Shown here piece after piece: positions 30,244 to 40,322 of a stretch of DNA of 64,000 nucleotides. The translations under genes were made by a program, and so were the position numbers. The notes beneath the pieces were generated by a model. That model was not told the DNA's origin, did not search any database, and worked only from the letters and a program-made list of their open reading frames with translations. The DNA comes from Klebsiella indica. GTDB lineage: Bacteria; Pseudomonadota; Gammaproteobacteria; Enterobacterales; Enterobacteriaceae. Each line of letters starts with the position of its first letter. The stretch's first letter is position 1. Where the stretch lies: the NCBI RefSeq assembly GCF_005860775.1, contig NZ_VCHQ01000032.1, forward strand, positions 1 to 64,000, given 5' to 3'.

Positions 30244-30864
30244 ATGAGTTATACACTGCCAGACCTGCCGTACGCTTATGATGCCCTGGAACCGCACTTC
30301 GACAAGCAGACGATGGAAATCCATCACACTAAACACCACCAGACCTATGTTAATAATGCCAATGCCGCGCTGGAAAGCCTGCCGGAATTCGCCAGCCTGT
30401 CCGCTGAAGAACTGATCACCAAACTGGATCAGCTGCCAGCAGACAAAAAAACCGTTCTGCGTAACAACGCGGGCGGTCACGCTAACCACAGTCTGTTCTG
30501 GAAAGGGCTGAAAACCGGTACCACGCTGCAGGGCGACCTGAAAGCAGCTATCGAGCGCGATTTCGGTTCCGTTGACAACTTCAAAGCGGAATTTGAAAAA
30601 GCCGCAGCCACCCGTTTCGGCTCCGGCTGGGCGTGGCTGGTGCTGCAGGGGGACAAACTGGCGGTGGTTTCTACCGCTAACCAGGATTCCCCGCTGATGG
30701 GTGAAGCTATCTCCGGCGTTTCCGGCTTCCCGATTCTGGGCCTGGACGTATGGGAACACGCTTACTACCTGAAATTCCAGAACCGTCGCCCGGACTACAT
30801 TAAAGCGTTCTGGGACGTGGTGAACTGGGACGAAGCCGCAGCGCGTTTTGCCGCCAAAAAATAA
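30244..30864 (+). CDS. sodA: Manganese superoxide dismutase
   Basis: This 206-residue cytoplasmic enzyme converts superoxide to H2O2 and O2. The four metal ligands are visible: the His in [12 protein letters not shown] near residue 27, His in GHANHSLFW near 82, and Asp and His in [11 protein letters not shown] near 168-172. I chose the ATG at 30244, after GGAG, giving [12 protein letters not shown] as in relatives. An in-frame ATG 12 bases upstream has poorer spacing. A terminator follows. Confidence 0.98.
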   Translation: MSYTLPDLPYAYDALEPHFDKQTMEIHHTKHHQTYVNNANAALESLPEFASLSAEELITKLDQLPADKKTVLRNNAGGHANHSLFWKGLKTGTTLQGDLKAAIERDFGSVDNFKAEFEKAAATRFGSGWAWLVLQGDKLAVVSTANQDSPLMGEAISGVSGFPILGLDVWEHAYYLKFQNRRPDYIKAFWDVVNWDEAAARFAAKK

Positions 30865-30885
30865 GGTTGCATTGTGCTGAATGAG

Positions 30886-30912
30886 AAGCGAGTCTGATGG
30901 CTCGCTTTTTTT
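30886..30912 (+). terminator. sodA terminator
   Basis: AAGCGAG and CTCGCTT enclose a nine-base loop, followed by a T-run. Confidence 0.85.
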
Positions 30913-30936
30913 ATATTTGCAGCACAAGGAGCAGCG

Positions 30937-31611
30937 ATGCACTATCCGGTGAATGTCTTTGTCGGCAAGGTAAGGGATTATGACGGCAGCCGTCCCAGCG
31001 CCATCGGTAAAATTCAGGTTGATGGCGAACTGACTCTCGGCGATTTGGGGCTGGAGGGCGATGAGCAGGCGGAGAAGAAAATTCACGGTGGGCCGGATCG
31101 TGCGTTGTGTCACTATCCCCGTGAACATTACCGTCACTGGGCCCGTGACCTGCCACAGCAGGCGGATCTTTTCTGTGCTCCGGCATTTGGCGAGAATCTT
31201 TCGACGGAAGGGCTGACGGAAAAAAACGTCTTTATCGGCGATATTTTCCGTTGGGGAACGGCGCTGATTCAGGTGACGCAGCCGCGTTCCCCTTGCTTTA
31301 AACTTAACTATCATTTTGCTGTCAGCGATATGGCGCAATTGGTGCAAAACAGCGGCAAAACCGGCTGGCTGTATCGGGTGCTGGCGGGCGGGCAGGTGTT
31401 CAGCGATTCGCCGCTGGAGCGGGTTTCCCGGCTAAGCGATATCAGCGTCCATGAGGCGGGCGTGATTGCCTGGCAAATGCCGTTTGATGATGAGCAGTAT
31501 CATCGCCTGCTGGCGGCCGCCGGGTTGTCGGTAAGCTGGAGCCGGACCTTGCAAAGACGGCGCTTAAGCGGACAGATTGAAGACAATTCGCGGCGGTTGT
31601 GGGGGAAATAA
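30937..31611 (+). CDS. yiiM: MOSC-domain protein YiiM (6-hydroxyaminopurine reductase)
   Basis: This 224-residue MOSC protein binds the molybdenum cofactor. In E. coli, YiiM reduces toxic N-hydroxylated bases such as 6-N-hydroxylaminopurine. Family signatures are EKKIHGGPDRALCHYP near residue 48, the GENLSTEGL segment near 85 and the cofactor-binding cysteine in QPRSPCFKLN near 125. An AGGAGC ribosome binding site lies before the ATG. It is transcribed alone after sodA, convergent with cpxA. Confidence 0.93.
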   Translation: MHYPVNVFVGKVRDYDGSRPSAIGKIQVDGELTLGDLGLEGDEQAEKKIHGGPDRALCHYPREHYRHWARDLPQQADLFCAPAFGENLSTEGLTEKNVFIGDIFRWGTALIQVTQPRSPCFKLNYHFAVSDMAQLVQNSGKTGWLYRVLAGGQVFSDSPLERVSRLSDISVHEAGVIAWQMPFDDEQYHRLLAAAGLSVSWSRTLQRRRLSGQIEDNSRRLWGK

Positions 31612-31616
31612 TGTCC

Positions 31617-31644
31617 CCGGCTGGGCGCAGCCTCAGCCGGGAGT
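31617..31644. terminator. Hairpin between yiiM and cpxA
   Basis: CCCGGCTG and CAGCCGGG form a strong stem between two convergent genes; it can serve both directions. Confidence 0.6.
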
Positions 31645-31651
31645 GATGGCA

Positions 31652-33025
31652 TCAGGTTCGCTTATACAGCGGCAGCCAGATAGTTAAGCGTAAACCGCCC
31701 AGCGGGCTGTCATCGGCTTTTACCCAACCGCGATGCTGTTGAATCGCGGTTTCGACAATCGCCAGTCCCAGGCCCGTGCCGCCAGATTCGCGATCGCGCG
31801 CTTCATCGGTGCGGTAGAACGGGCGGAAAATTTGCTCGCGATCCTCCGGGCTCACGCCTGGGCCATCGTCATCAACGTTAATCGTAATCCCGTCTTTGTC
31901 TACCGAGAAGCTGACGGAAATTTTAGTATGCGAGTAGCGCAGCGCGTTACGCACGATGTTCTCCAGCGCGCTTTCCAGCGCATTGGGATTACCGTACAGC
32001 GGCCAGGGCCCTGGCGGATACTCCACGGTGAACGATTTCCCTACCTGTTCGGCTTCAAATGTGGCGTTATCCAGCACTTCGCCCCAAAGCTGGTTGGCTT
32101 TTACCGTCTCGCTGACCAGCGCGGTTTTCGCTTGATTGCGCGACATTACCAGCAGGTCGTTGATCATGCTATCCAGCCGTTGGGCCTCCATCTCAATACG
32201 TTCCAGCTCTTTACTCTCGCCGCTGCGGCGGCGCAGTAGCGCCGTACCTAACTGCAAACGTGTGAGCGGCGTGCGCAGCTCGTGGGAGATATCGGATAGC
32301 AGACGATGCTGGCTGGACATCATGCGCTCCAGGGCCGTCACCATCTGGTTAAAGCTGGTTCCGGCGGCTAAAAACTCCTGCGGGCCGGATTCCAGCTCCG
32401 GGTGTTGTCGCAGGTTGCCCTGGGCGACCTCATCGGCGGCATTTTTTAGCTTACGTGCCGGTTTTGCCAGACTCCACGCCAGCCATAATAGCAGCGGAGC
32501 GCTAACTAACATGGTAACGATCAGCAGCAGTAACGGTCGATCGAAAAGCAGATTGATAAAGTCTGATTGCGAGGTGTTGGCAGGCCGAAGCAGATAGAGC
32601 TGGTAATTATCTTCCCCATCTTTGACGGAAAAAGGCCCGACCATTTCCAGGCGGCCATAGCGCTTTTTCTGCGGGTGAGCGGCGTTATCCGCCTGGCCGA
32701 TAAAATTGCGGATGATCTGCATTTCGTTGCGTTCGGCACCGATAACGCGGCCTTCACTGGTAACCAGCAGTAAACGCTGGCCCGGCGGCGCCCACTTATC
32801 AATGGCGCGAAACAGACGACGCCACCACATCAGGTCGTTCGGCGGATCGTTCGCCAGCTCGGCCTCAACGTGTTGTTCGATCATGATGCCCTGACGTTGC
32901 TCACTCTCCAGCAGCTCCGTCATCTGGCGCGAATCCAGCTTGGGCAGCATCAAAACCAGCATCAACACCAGTGCCAGCGTCAGCCAGAAAATAGCGAAGA
33001 TGCGTGCGGTCAAACTACCGATCAT
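31652..33025 (-). CDS. cpxA: Envelope-stress sensor histidine kinase CpxA
   Basis: This 457-residue inner-membrane kinase has a first membrane helix near residues 8-28, a periplasmic sensor domain to about 163, a second helix near 165-185 and a HAMP region. The dimerisation/phosphorylation helix carries SDISHELRTPLTRL, with the phospho-histidine near 248. The ATP-binding domain shows N, G1 and G2 boxes (NIVRNALRYS, DDGPGV, GGTGLGLAI). It senses misfolded envelope proteins, is inhibited by CpxP, and phosphorylates CpxR. It overlaps the cpxR stop by four bases. Confidence 0.97.
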   Translation of the reverse strand: MIGSLTARIFAIFWLTLALVLMLVLMLPKLDSRQMTELLESEQRQGIMIEQHVEAELANDPPNDLMWWRRLFRAIDKWAPPGQRLLLVTSEGRVIGAERNEMQIIRNFIGQADNAAHPQKKRYGRLEMVGPFSVKDGEDNYQLYLLRPANTSQSDFINLLFDRPLLLLIVTMLVSAPLLLWLAWSLAKPARKLKNAADEVAQGNLRQHPELESGPQEFLAAGTSFNQMVTALERMMSSQHRLLSDISHELRTPLTRLQLGTALLRRRSGESKELERIEMEAQRLDSMINDLLVMSRNQAKTALVSETVKANQLWGEVLDNATFEAEQVGKSFTVEYPPGPWPLYGNPNALESALENIVRNALRYSHTKISVSFSVDKDGITINVDDDGPGVSPEDREQIFRPFYRTDEARDRESGGTGLGLAIVETAIQQHRGWVKADDSPLGGLRLTIWLPLYKRT

Positions 33026-33720
33026 GAAGCCGATACCATCAGATAACCGCGTCCACGCAGGGTTTTAAACCAGGGATGGCCATCTTTGCGTTCCGGCAAC
33101 TTACGTCGCAGGTTGGAGATATGCATGTCGATCGCACGATCGAACGGCGTCAGGCGTTTACCTAATACCTCCTGGCTCAGATGTTCACGCGATACCACCT
33201 GGCCAAGATGCTGCGCCAGCAGATAGAGCAGGGTGAATTCAGTACCTGTGAGCTCCAGCGTCTGACCATCGAAACTGGCTTCCTGGCGACCAGGGTTAAG
33301 GCTTAGCGCGTCCACTTCCAGCGTAGGCGAGCCGGCCTCGGTCGTTTGCTGCTGCTCGCTCCAGTGCGAACGGCGCAGAATAGCGCGTATACGCGCCACC
33401 AGCTCACGATCGTTAAACGGCTTGGGCAAATAGTCGTCCGCGCCCAGCTCAAGGCCGAGAACGCGATCCAGTTCGCTGCCGCGGGCCGTTAGCATGATGA
33501 CCGGGGTCTGGTGTGTCTGACGCAACTCTTTAAGCGTATCGATACCGTTTTTCTTCGGCATCATCACATCAAGCAAAAGTAAATCAATGCTGTCGTCCAG
33601 AAGAGTCAGCGCCTGTTCCCCGTCATGGGCCACGAGCACATTAAAACCTTCCATATCGAGCAGCTCTTTTAACAGGGAGGTGAGCTCCCGGTCATCATCT
33701 ACTAACAGGATTTTATTCAT
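33022..33720 (-). CDS. cpxR: Response regulator CpxR
   Basis: This 232-residue OmpR/PhoB-family regulator has a receiver domain with acidic pair DDD at residues 8-10, phospho-acceptor Asp51 in LLLLDVMMP and the K in LPKPF near 104. The C-terminal winged helix covers about residues 130-230. It binds CpxR boxes, one of which lies between cpxR and cpxP. It is the first gene of cpxRA, divergent from cpxP. Confidence 0.98.
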   Translation of the reverse strand: MNKILLVDDDRELTSLLKELLDMEGFNVLVAHDGEQALTLLDDSIDLLLLDVMMPKKNGIDTLKELRQTHQTPVIMLTARGSELDRVLGLELGADDYLPKPFNDRELVARIRAILRRSHWSEQQQTTEAGSPTLEVDALSLNPGRQEASFDGQTLELTGTEFTLLYLLAQHLGQVVSREHLSQEVLGKRLTPFDRAIDMHISNLRRKLPERKDGHPWFKTLRGRGYLMVSAS

Positions 33721-33775
33721 TGTTTAAATACCTCCGAGGCAGAAATTACGTCATCAAGGCTCGCTAATCCATGAC

Positions 33776-33790
33776 TTTACGTTGTTTTAC
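33776..33790. promoter_or_regulatory. CpxR box in the cpxR-cpxP intergenic region
   Basis: TTTACgttgtTTTAC is the reverse complement of a perfect GTAAA-N5-GTAAA site. It lies between the divergent cpxRA and cpxP units, both of which CpxR activates. Confidence 0.88.
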
Positions 33791-33869
33791 ACCCCCTGAC
33801 GCATGTTTGCAGCCTGCATCGTAGACTCTCTCTCGTTGAATCGCGACACAAACGTTTTGGGAGTATGTG

Positions 33870-34373
33870 ATGCGCAATGTTCTCGCTGCCGTCATGGCCT
33901 CAACGTTGATGCTAAGTGTATCCAGCATGGCCGCTGAAATCGCAGCCAGCGTTAACTGGCTCCCCGGTGATGACGACAGCCAGCGCAACAGTCAGGGCCA
34001 TATGTTTGACGGCATAAGTTTAACCGAACAGCAACGGCAACAGTTACGTGATCTTATGCAGCAGGCACGCCACGACAGGCCACCTGTTAATGTTAGTGAA
34101 ATGGAGACAATGCATCGTCTTGTCACCGCAGAAAAATTTGATGAAAACGCTGTGCGCGCTCAGGCAGAAAAGATGGCGCAGGAGCAGGTTGCCCGCCAGG
34201 TTGAAATGGCAAAAGTGCGCAATCAAATGTATCACCTGCTAACGCCAGAGCAGCAAGCGATTTTAAATACTAAGTACCAGCAACGAATGGATCAGTTGCG
34301 TGAAGTTTCAAGGATGCAACAAGGCTCAGCAATAACGTTTTCGAGTAATAGCAGTACCCTGCAACCCCAGTAA
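33870..34373 (+). CDS. cpxP: Periplasmic Cpx inhibitor and chaperone CpxP
   Basis: This 167-residue periplasmic protein of the Spy/CpxP family has a signal peptide ending near SSMAA and two LTxxQ motifs ([10 protein letters not shown] near residue 52 and [10 protein letters not shown] near 128). It binds misfolded proteins and CpxA, keeping the kinase quiet, and is degraded with its clients by DegP. I chose the ATG at 33870 after GGGAG; an in-frame GTG lies directly before it. Its 3' UTR contains CpxQ. Confidence 0.93.
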   Translation: MRNVLAAVMASTLMLSVSSMAAEIAASVNWLPGDDDSQRNSQGHMFDGISLTEQQRQQLRDLMQQARHDRPPVNVSEMETMHRLVTAEKFDENAVRAQAEKMAQEQVARQVEMAKVRNQMYHLLTPEQQAILNTKYQQRMDQLREVSRMQQGSAITFSSNSSTLQPQ

Positions 34374-34382
34374 CAAACCCTG

Positions 34383-34440
34383 TTTTCCTTGCCATAGACA
34401 CCATCCCTGTCTTCCCCCTCATGATGAGGGGGTTTTTTTT
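34383..34440 (+). ncRNA. cpxQ: CpxQ small RNA, from the cpxP 3' UTR
   Basis: The 58 bases downstream of the cpxP stop, from TTTTCCTTGCCATAGACACC to the T-run, match the known Salmonella/E. coli CpxQ. It is released from cpxP mRNA by RNase E and, with Hfq, represses inner-membrane protein mRNAs as part of the Cpx response. The terminator is CCCCCTCATGATGAGGGGG followed by eight T, and it also ends the cpxP transcript. The loop differs slightly from the E. coli form. Confidence 0.88.
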
Positions 34441-34523
34441 ATCTGTAATTCGGCGTTTTCCTTGTTCCCTGTCCCGGTAAAAGATCGGGTTATACTAAGC
34501 GCATTGCGAAGCAAGGAGCGTTT

Positions 34524-35420
34524 ATGAATCAATCCTATGGGCAGTTGGTGAACCGCGCAGCTATTGCGGCGACGGTGATGGCCTCTGCGTTACTTTTGAT
34601 CAAAATTTTTGCGTGGTGGTATACCGGCTCCGTGAGTATTCTGGCGGCGCTGGTGGATTCGCTGGTGGATATCGCCGCCTCGCTGACTAACCTGCTGGTG
34701 GTGCGTTATTCGCTGCAACCGGCTGATGAAGAACATACCTTTGGCCACGGCAAGGCGGAGTCACTGGCGGCGCTGGCGCAAAGCATGTTTATTTCCGGAT
34801 CGGCGTTATTTCTTTTTTTGACCGGCATTCAGCACATTGTGCGTCCTGAGCCGATGAAGGCTGCCGGCGTTGGGATGGTGGTAACGCTGGTTGCGTTGTT
34901 AAGCACGCTGGCGCTGGTGACGTTCCAGCGCTGGGTGGTGAGAAAAACGCAAAGTCAGGCGGTGCGCGCGGATATGCTGCACTATCAGTCCGATGTTATG
35001 ATGAACGGTGCAATTCTGGTGGCGCTCGCCCTCTCCTGGTACGGCTGGCATCGTGCCGATGCGCTGTTTGCATTAGGCATCGGTGCCTATATTCTATATA
35101 GTGCGCTGCGGATGGCTTATGACGCTGTTCAGTCATTGTTAGACCGCGCTCTTCCTGATGAGGAACGCCAGGAAATTATCAATATCGTGACCGGCTGGCC
35201 TGGGGTTAGCGGGACGCACGATCTACGAACGCGGCAGTCAGGGCCGACTCGCTTTATTCAGATTCATTTGGAAATGGAAGATAGCCTCCCACTGGTTCAG
35301 GCGCATAAGATTGCCGACCAGGTGGAACAGGCGATTCTGCGCCGTTTTCCGGATTCTGATGTCATTATCCATCAGGACCCCAACTCTGTGGTGCCGCTTG
35401 CGCAGCAGGGTGTTTTATGA
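34524..35420 (+). CDS. fieF: Cation diffusion facilitator FieF (ferrous iron/zinc efflux)
   Basis: This 298-residue inner-membrane H+ antiporter has six membrane segments and a C-terminal cytoplasmic metal-sensing domain. The transport-site aspartates are in [11 protein letters not shown] near residues 45-49 and HYQSDVMMN near 153-157. It exports Fe2+, Zn2+ and related metals. An AGGAGCG ribosome binding site precedes the ATG. It stands between cpxP and pfkA, as in E. coli. Confidence 0.95.
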   Translation: MNQSYGQLVNRAAIAATVMASALLLIKIFAWWYTGSVSILAALVDSLVDIAASLTNLLVVRYSLQPADEEHTFGHGKAESLAALAQSMFISGSALFLFLTGIQHIVRPEPMKAAGVGMVVTLVALLSTLALVTFQRWVVRKTQSQAVRADMLHYQSDVMMNGAILVALALSWYGWHRADALFALGIGAYILYSALRMAYDAVQSLLDRALPDEERQEIINIVTGWPGVSGTHDLRTRQSGPTRFIQIHLEMEDSLPLVQAHKIADQVEQAILRRFPDSDVIIHQDPNSVVPLAQQGVL

Positions 35421-35623
35421 GCTTTAGGTTATAGTCTGTAAACTTGATGTAAAAGTGTGGGGCGGATCGGCATTTTTTGTATAAATTACCGCCATTTGGT
35501 CTGACCTGAATCAATTCAGCCAGAAGCGTTTGATATACTATTGCAATTATTGATGTGCACTCCTGGTGAGAGGGCGCTTCAGGCAACAGGATTATTTTTT
35601 GCTTCCTAAGTTCAGAGGTAGTC

Positions 35624-36586
35624 ATGATTAAGAAAATCGGTGTGTTGACAAGTGGCGGTGATGCTCCGGGCATGAACGCAGCAATTCGTGGCGTTGTGCG
35701 CGCAGCATTAACGGAAGGTCTGGAAGTTTTTGGAATCTATGACGGTTACCTCGGCTTGTATGAAGATCGTATGGTTCAGCTCGACCGCTACAGCGTCTCC
35801 GATATGATCAACCGCGGCGGCACTTTCCTGGGGTCAGCGCGCTTTCCGGAATTCCGTGAAGAAAAGGTGCGCGCCGTCGCTATCGAACACATGAGAAAAC
35901 GCGGTCTGGATGCGTTAGTGGTTATCGGCGGTGATGGTTCCTATATGGGCGCCATGCGTCTGACCGAGATGGGCTTCCCCTGCATCGGCCTGCCAGGCAC
36001 GATCGACAACGATATTAAAGGCACTGACTACACCATTGGTTTCTTTACCGCGCTGAGCACGGTTGTTGAGGCGATTGACCGCCTGCGCGACACCTCCTCC
36101 TCTCACCAGCGCATTTCTGTCGTTGAGGTCATGGGGCGTTACTGCGGCGACCTGACGCTGGCGGCGGCAATCTCCGGTGGCTGTGAATTCATCATGGTTC
36201 CTGAGGTTGAATACACGCGTGAAGACCTGGTGGCTGAAATTAAGGCCGGTATCGCCAAAGGCAAAAAGCATGCTATCGTGGCCATCACTGAGCATATGTG
36301 CGACATCGATGAACTGGCGCAATTTATTGAGAAAGAGACAGGCCGTGAAACGCGCGCGACCGTTCTGGGTCACATTCAGCGCGGCGGTTCTCCGGTTCCT
36401 TATGACCGTATTCTGGCATCCCGTATGGGGGCGTATGCGATTGAACTGCTGTTGCAGGGCTTCGGTGGCCGCTGCGTCGGTATTCAGAACGAGAAACTGG
36501 TGCACCACGACATTATCGACGCCATCGAAAACATGAAGCGTCCGTTCAAAAGCGACTGGCTGGAGTGCGCGAAGAAGCTGTACTAA
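35624..36586 (+). CDS. pfkA: 6-phosphofructokinase I
   Basis: This 320-residue ATP-dependent kinase catalyses the committed step of glycolysis. The ATP loop [10 protein letters not shown] is near residue 9, GGDGSYMG near 102, and the catalytic Asp is in PGTIDND near residue 127. The effector-site residues (R21, R25, KK at 213-214 region) are present. A 203-base upstream region carries its promoter. The next gene is rraA, not sbp as in E. coli and Salmonella. Confidence 0.98.
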   Translation: MIKKIGVLTSGGDAPGMNAAIRGVVRAALTEGLEVFGIYDGYLGLYEDRMVQLDRYSVSDMINRGGTFLGSARFPEFREEKVRAVAIEHMRKRGLDALVVIGGDGSYMGAMRLTEMGFPCIGLPGTIDNDIKGTDYTIGFFTALSTVVEAIDRLRDTSSSHQRISVVEVMGRYCGDLTLAAAISGGCEFIMVPEVEYTREDLVAEIKAGIAKGKKHAIVAITEHMCDIDELAQFIEKETGRETRATVLGHIQRGGSPVPYDRILASRMGAYAIELLLQGFGGRCVGIQNEKLVHHDIIDAIENMKRPFKSDWLECAKKLY

Positions 36587-36602
36587 AGGTTCTGGCGGTA
36601 AC

Positions 36603-36634
36603 AAAAAGGCCTTCTCTCTGAGAAGGCCTTTTTT
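36603..36634. terminator. Bidirectional terminator between pfkA and rraA
   Basis: AAAAAGGCCTTCTC and GAGAAGGCCTTTTTT form a long A/T-flanked stem that can work on both strands. It is a likely place for the genomic junction, since in relatives a large block separates pfkA from rraA. Confidence 0.88.
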
Positions 36635-36645
36635 ACGAGTGGATG

Positions 36646-37131
36646 TTACTCAATATCCAGGGGATCTTCGGAGAGGATGATCCCGGTATTATCGGCGTAC
36701 AGATGATCGCCGGAAAAGAAGGTGACGCCGCCGAAGTTGACGCGAATGTCGCTTTCGCCAATACCTTCGCCCGCTGCGCCCACAGGAATAGCAGCCAGTG
36801 CCTGGATGCCAATATCCAGGTCTTCCAGATCGTCAACCTGGCGCACCGCGCCATAGATGACTAACCCTTCCCACTCGTTTTGCACGGCCAGGCGCGCCAG
36901 GTCTGCGTCAATTAACGCACGCCGAACGGAACCACCGCCATCAACCAACAGGACATGACCTCGGCCGTTCTGTTCGAGCAGATCGTAGAGCAACCCGTTA
37001 TCCTCGAAACATTTCACCGTGATGATTTGTCCCCCAAACGACGACCGCCCCCCAAAATTGGAGAACAGAGGTTCCACGACGTTGACATCCTCCTGGTAGA
37101 TGTCACAAAGCTCGGAAGTATCGTATTTCAT
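36646..37131 (-). CDS. rraA: Regulator of RNase E activity A
   Basis: This 161-residue trimeric protein binds RNase E (and DEAD-box helicases in the degradosome) and inhibits its cleavage activity. It was earlier called MenG by mistake. The sequence [27 protein letters not shown] at the start and [15 protein letters not shown] near residue 75 match E. coli RraA. It lies downstream of menA on the same strand. Confidence 0.97.
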   Translation of the reverse strand: MKYDTSELCDIYQEDVNVVEPLFSNFGGRSSFGGQIITVKCFEDNGLLYDLLEQNGRGHVLLVDGGGSVRRALIDADLARLAVQNEWEGLVIYGAVRQVDDLEDLDIGIQALAAIPVGAAGEGIGESDIRVNFGGVTFFSGDHLYADNTGIILSEDPLDIE

Positions 37132-37223
37132 AGGCTTAACGTTCAGTTGCTGCGAGAATTTCCAGTATATCGCGTGAATCGTGTTGTTGGCAAAATCATC
37201 AATTGTTAATTGATATTTGTCAG

Positions 37224-38150
37224 TTAACCGACAAGCTTATTGCAAATAATTCCGATAACAAACAACAGGTTGGTCAGTAAAGCGCCTTTTACGGTTCTTT
37301 CCAGCATCGGACGCATCGCTATCGGATCGCGCTCGCGCATCACAAAACGCGCCTGCTTGACCAGCAGAGGCGTAGCCAACAGGAACAACCAGCCCCAGAG
37401 GCTATGAAGGGACATGAGATTAAACAGCGCCAGGCACAGCAGCGAGCCAATCAACAGACAGGCATGATAACGGCGGGCGTTAACGGGCCCCAGACGTACC
37501 GCAAGGGTGTTCTTACCGTTGTCGCGGTCACTATCGATATCACGCAGGTTGTTAATATTCAGTACCGCCGTTGCCAGCAGGCCGCAGGCGGTTGCCGGTA
37601 AAAAAATGACCGCTTCAACGCTGTGTACCTGGAGGTACCAGCTTCCGACGACGCTGAGCCAGCCGAAAAATACCAGCACCGAAATATCGCCGAGACCGAT
37701 ATATCCGTAAGGACGCGTGCCGACGGTGTAAGTAATGGCCGCGATGATGGCCAGCCCGCCAAGCACCATAAAACCAATAAAGTCGGCCATAGTTTGCCAG
37801 GCAAAAAACAGCAGCGCCAGACCGGAGAGACAAATCAGCACCACGGTCAGCATTAACGCGCGTTTCATCTGCGCCTGGGTGATAGCCCCTTTTTGCATGC
37901 CGCGCAGGGGGCCAATGCGATCGGGTTTGTCGCTGCCTTTTACCGCGTCGCCATAATCGTTGGCCAGATTGGAGAGTATTTGCAGTAAACCCGCGGTAAT
38001 AATGGCCAGTAGGGCGATCCAGGGATCGAAACGCCCCTGATGCCAGGCAAGAGCGGAGCCGACAATGATAGCGGCGAAGGCCAGAGGTAATGTTTTCGGG
38101 CGCAGGCTTTCCAGCCAGGCCTGGGTGCGAGTGATAGCGTGTTCAGTCAT
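37224..38150 (-). CDS. menA: 1,4-dihydroxy-2-naphthoate octaprenyltransferase
   Basis: This 308-residue inner-membrane UbiA-family prenyltransferase attaches the octaprenyl tail to DHNA to give demethylmenaquinone. The two Asp-rich motifs are [14 protein letters not shown] near residue 62 and [15 protein letters not shown] near 200. About eight membrane helices are visible. It precedes rraA with a 92-base gap. Confidence 0.96.
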   Translation of the reverse strand: MTEHAITRTQAWLESLRPKTLPLAFAAIIVGSALAWHQGRFDPWIALLAIITAGLLQILSNLANDYGDAVKGSDKPDRIGPLRGMQKGAITQAQMKRALMLTVVLICLSGLALLFFAWQTMADFIGFMVLGGLAIIAAITYTVGTRPYGYIGLGDISVLVFFGWLSVVGSWYLQVHSVEAVIFLPATACGLLATAVLNINNLRDIDSDRDNGKNTLAVRLGPVNARRYHACLLIGSLLCLALFNLMSLHSLWGWLFLLATPLLVKQARFVMRERDPIAMRPMLERTVKGALLTNLLFVIGIICNKLVG

Positions 38151-38170
38151 ATGTCCCGGCCAATAAAAAA

Positions 38171-38327
38171 TGGGGCTCTACCCATCATACTTCAAGCTGC
38201 GGGTGCGTTGGCTACGGATTACCCGGCCCATCCATGGGCTTCGCCCCGGCGGGCGGGCACCAGCGTTGTTCAAAACGGTCAACCGTTTTGTCATGCAACT
38301 TGAATTATCAGGGTATCTATAGCCCCA
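38171..38327. repeat. MITE-like palindromic intergenic element
   Basis: TGGGGCT and AGCCCCA bound a 157-base unit whose arms continue as an imperfect inverted repeat (CTTCAAGCTGC against GCAACTTGAA). Two internal hairpins are visible, one at CCCATCCATGGGC and one pairing CAAAACGG with CCGTTTTG. No coding capacity. It fills the menA-hslU gap. Confidence 0.75.
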
Positions 38328-38357
38328 TCTATAGTGATGAAATTGTATTGAACCGGA

Positions 38358-39692
38358 TTATAAGATAAAACGACTCAGATCTTCATCTGCCACCAGTACA
38401 TCCAGATGCTTACCGACATATTCCGCATCAATGGTCACGGTTTGCCCATTCATTTCACTGGCGTCGTAGGAGATGTCTTCGATCAGACGCTCCAACACGG
38501 TATGCAGACGACGGGCCCCGATGTTCTCGGTGGTTTCGTTAACCTGCCATGCGGCCTGAGCGATGCGCTTGATGCCATCTTCCGTGAACTCGATATTGAC
38601 GCCTTCGGTTGCCATCAGCGCTTTATACTGCACAGTGATGGAGGCGTTTGGCTCGGTCAGGATGCGCTCAAAATCGTGTGTGGTTAGCGCTTTCAGTTCA
38701 ACACGAATCGGCAGACGCCCTTGCAGCTCAGGGATCAGGTCCGATGGACTGGCCACCTGGAACGCCCCGGAGGCGATAAACAGGATGTGATCGGTTTTGA
38801 CCATTCCGTGTTTGGTGGAGACCGTGCAGCCTTCAACCAGCGGCAGCAGGTCGCGCTGCACGCCTTCGCGTGAAACATCGGGGCCAGAAGTGTTGCCGCC
38901 ACGCTTACAGATTTTGTCGATTTCGTCGATAAACACGATACCGTGCTGTTCAACGGCCTCAATGGCATCCTGCTTCAGCTCTTCCGGGTTTACCAGTTTC
39001 GCCGCTTCTTCTTCAACCAGCAGCTTCATCGCGTCTTTGATTTTCAGCTTACGCGGTTTTTGCTTCTGACCGCCGAGGTTCTGGAACATAGACTGCAACT
39101 GGCTGGTCATCTCTTCCATGCCCGGAGGGGACATGATTTCAACGCCCATCGGCGCAGCGGCGAGCTCGATCTCAATCTCTTTATCGTCAAGCTGCCCTTC
39201 ACGCAGTTTTTTGCGGAAAGACTGGCGCGCCGCGGAAGGCTCCTGAGGCTGTTCGGCCTGACCCCAGTTGTTTTTTGGCGGGGGGATCAGTACGTCGAGG
39301 ATGCGTTCTTCCGCCAGTTCTTCTGCGCGATAGCGGTTTTTATCGATGGACTGCATGCGAACCATTTTGATCGCCGCATCGGTCAGATCGCGGATAATTG
39401 AATCCACTTCCTTACCAACATAGCCCACTTCAGTGAATTTCGTCGCTTCGACTTTGATGAACGGCGCGTTGGCGAGCTTTGCCAGACGGCGTGCGATTTC
39501 AGTTTTACCGACGCCGGTAGGGCCGATCATCAGGATATTTTTCGGTGTGACTTCGTGACGCAGCTCTTCGTTAAGCTGCATACGACGCCAGCGGTTGCGC
39601 AGCGCGATGGCGACGGAACGCTTGGCGGCATCCTGGCCGATAATATGTTTGTCCAGTTCGCTGACAATTTCGCGTGGGGTCATTTCAGACAT
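38358..39692 (-). CDS. hslU: HslU, ATPase of the HslUV protease
   Basis: This 444-residue AAA+ unfoldase forms a hexamer that feeds proteins into HslV. Walker A is [13 protein letters not shown] near residue 57, the pore motif GYVG is near 90, and Walker B is [10 protein letters not shown] near 252. The C-terminal EDLSRFIL tail that docks on HslV is intact. It is one residue longer than E. coli HslU, in the [10 protein letters not shown] loop. It follows hslV by nine bases. Confidence 0.97.
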   Translation of the reverse strand: MSEMTPREIVSELDKHIIGQDAAKRSVAIALRNRWRRMQLNEELRHEVTPKNILMIGPTGVGKTEIARRLAKLANAPFIKVEATKFTEVGYVGKEVDSIIRDLTDAAIKMVRMQSIDKNRYRAEELAEERILDVLIPPPKNNWGQAEQPQEPSAARQSFRKKLREGQLDDKEIEIELAAAPMGVEIMSPPGMEEMTSQLQSMFQNLGGQKQKPRKLKIKDAMKLLVEEEAAKLVNPEELKQDAIEAVEQHGIVFIDEIDKICKRGGNTSGPDVSREGVQRDLLPLVEGCTVSTKHGMVKTDHILFIASGAFQVASPSDLIPELQGRLPIRVELKALTTHDFERILTEPNASITVQYKALMATEGVNIEFTEDGIKRIAQAAWQVNETTENIGARRLHTVLERLIEDISYDASEMNGQTVTIDAEYVGKHLDVLVADEDLSRFIL

Positions 39693-39701
39693 GGGAGATC
39701 C

Positions 39702-40232
39702 TTACGCTTTAGACGGTAATTCTTCGATGGTATGGAAGTGGTTGGTATAAATGCAGATATCACCTGCAATATTCAACGCTTTCTCTGCGATATCGCGTGC
39801 GCTCATATCGGTATTTTCCAGTAAAGCACGCGCCGCAGCCTGGGCGTAAGGACCGCCGGAACCGATGGCAATCAAATCGTTTTCTGGCTGCACCACGTCA
39901 CCGTTACCGGTGATGATAAGTGATGCGTTTTCGTCAGCTACGGCCAGCAGGGCTTCCAGCTTGCGCAGCATGCGATCGGTTCGCCAGTCTTTCGCCAGTT
40001 CAACGGCGGCTTTGACCAGATGTCCCTGATGCATTTCCAGCTTACGTTCAAACAGTTCGAACAGCGTGAAAGCGTCAGCGGTGCCGCCAGCGAAGCCTGC
40101 GATCACTTTGTCGTTATACAGACGGCGCACTTTTTTCACGTTGCCTTTCATTACGGTGTTGCCCAGTGTGGCCTGGCCATCACCAGCAATCACGACATGA
40201 CCGTTACGGCGAACACTTACAATTGTAGTCAC
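39702..40232 (-). CDS. hslV: HslV, peptidase of the HslUV protease
   Basis: This 176-residue proteasome-like threonine peptidase has its catalytic Thr at position 2 (MTTIVSV), exposed after removal of Met1. The GDGQATLG and [11 protein letters not shown] segments are typical. Two HslV rings stack and dock with HslU. The operon is heat-shock induced through sigma 32 in E. coli; the promoter should lie in the 90 bases before it. Confidence 0.97.
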   Translation of the reverse strand: MTTIVSVRRNGHVVIAGDGQATLGNTVMKGNVKKVRRLYNDKVIAGFAGGTADAFTLFELFERKLEMHQGHLVKAAVELAKDWRTDRMLRKLEALLAVADENASLIITGNGDVVQPENDLIAIGSGGPYAQAAARALLENTDMSARDIAEKALNIAGDICIYTNHFHTIEELPSKA

Positions 40233-40322
40233 GAGCAGACCCCTTGGTTACAAAAGCGAAATAGAGGCCCCGCAGTGATGCGGGGCAGAATGCAATTATA
40301 GATGGGGGGGATTTTGCGGGTT

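Noticed and set aside
30175-31347. 390-codon minus-strand frame across sodA and yiiM
   Set aside because: Antisense to two well-supported genes, with no recognised domain.
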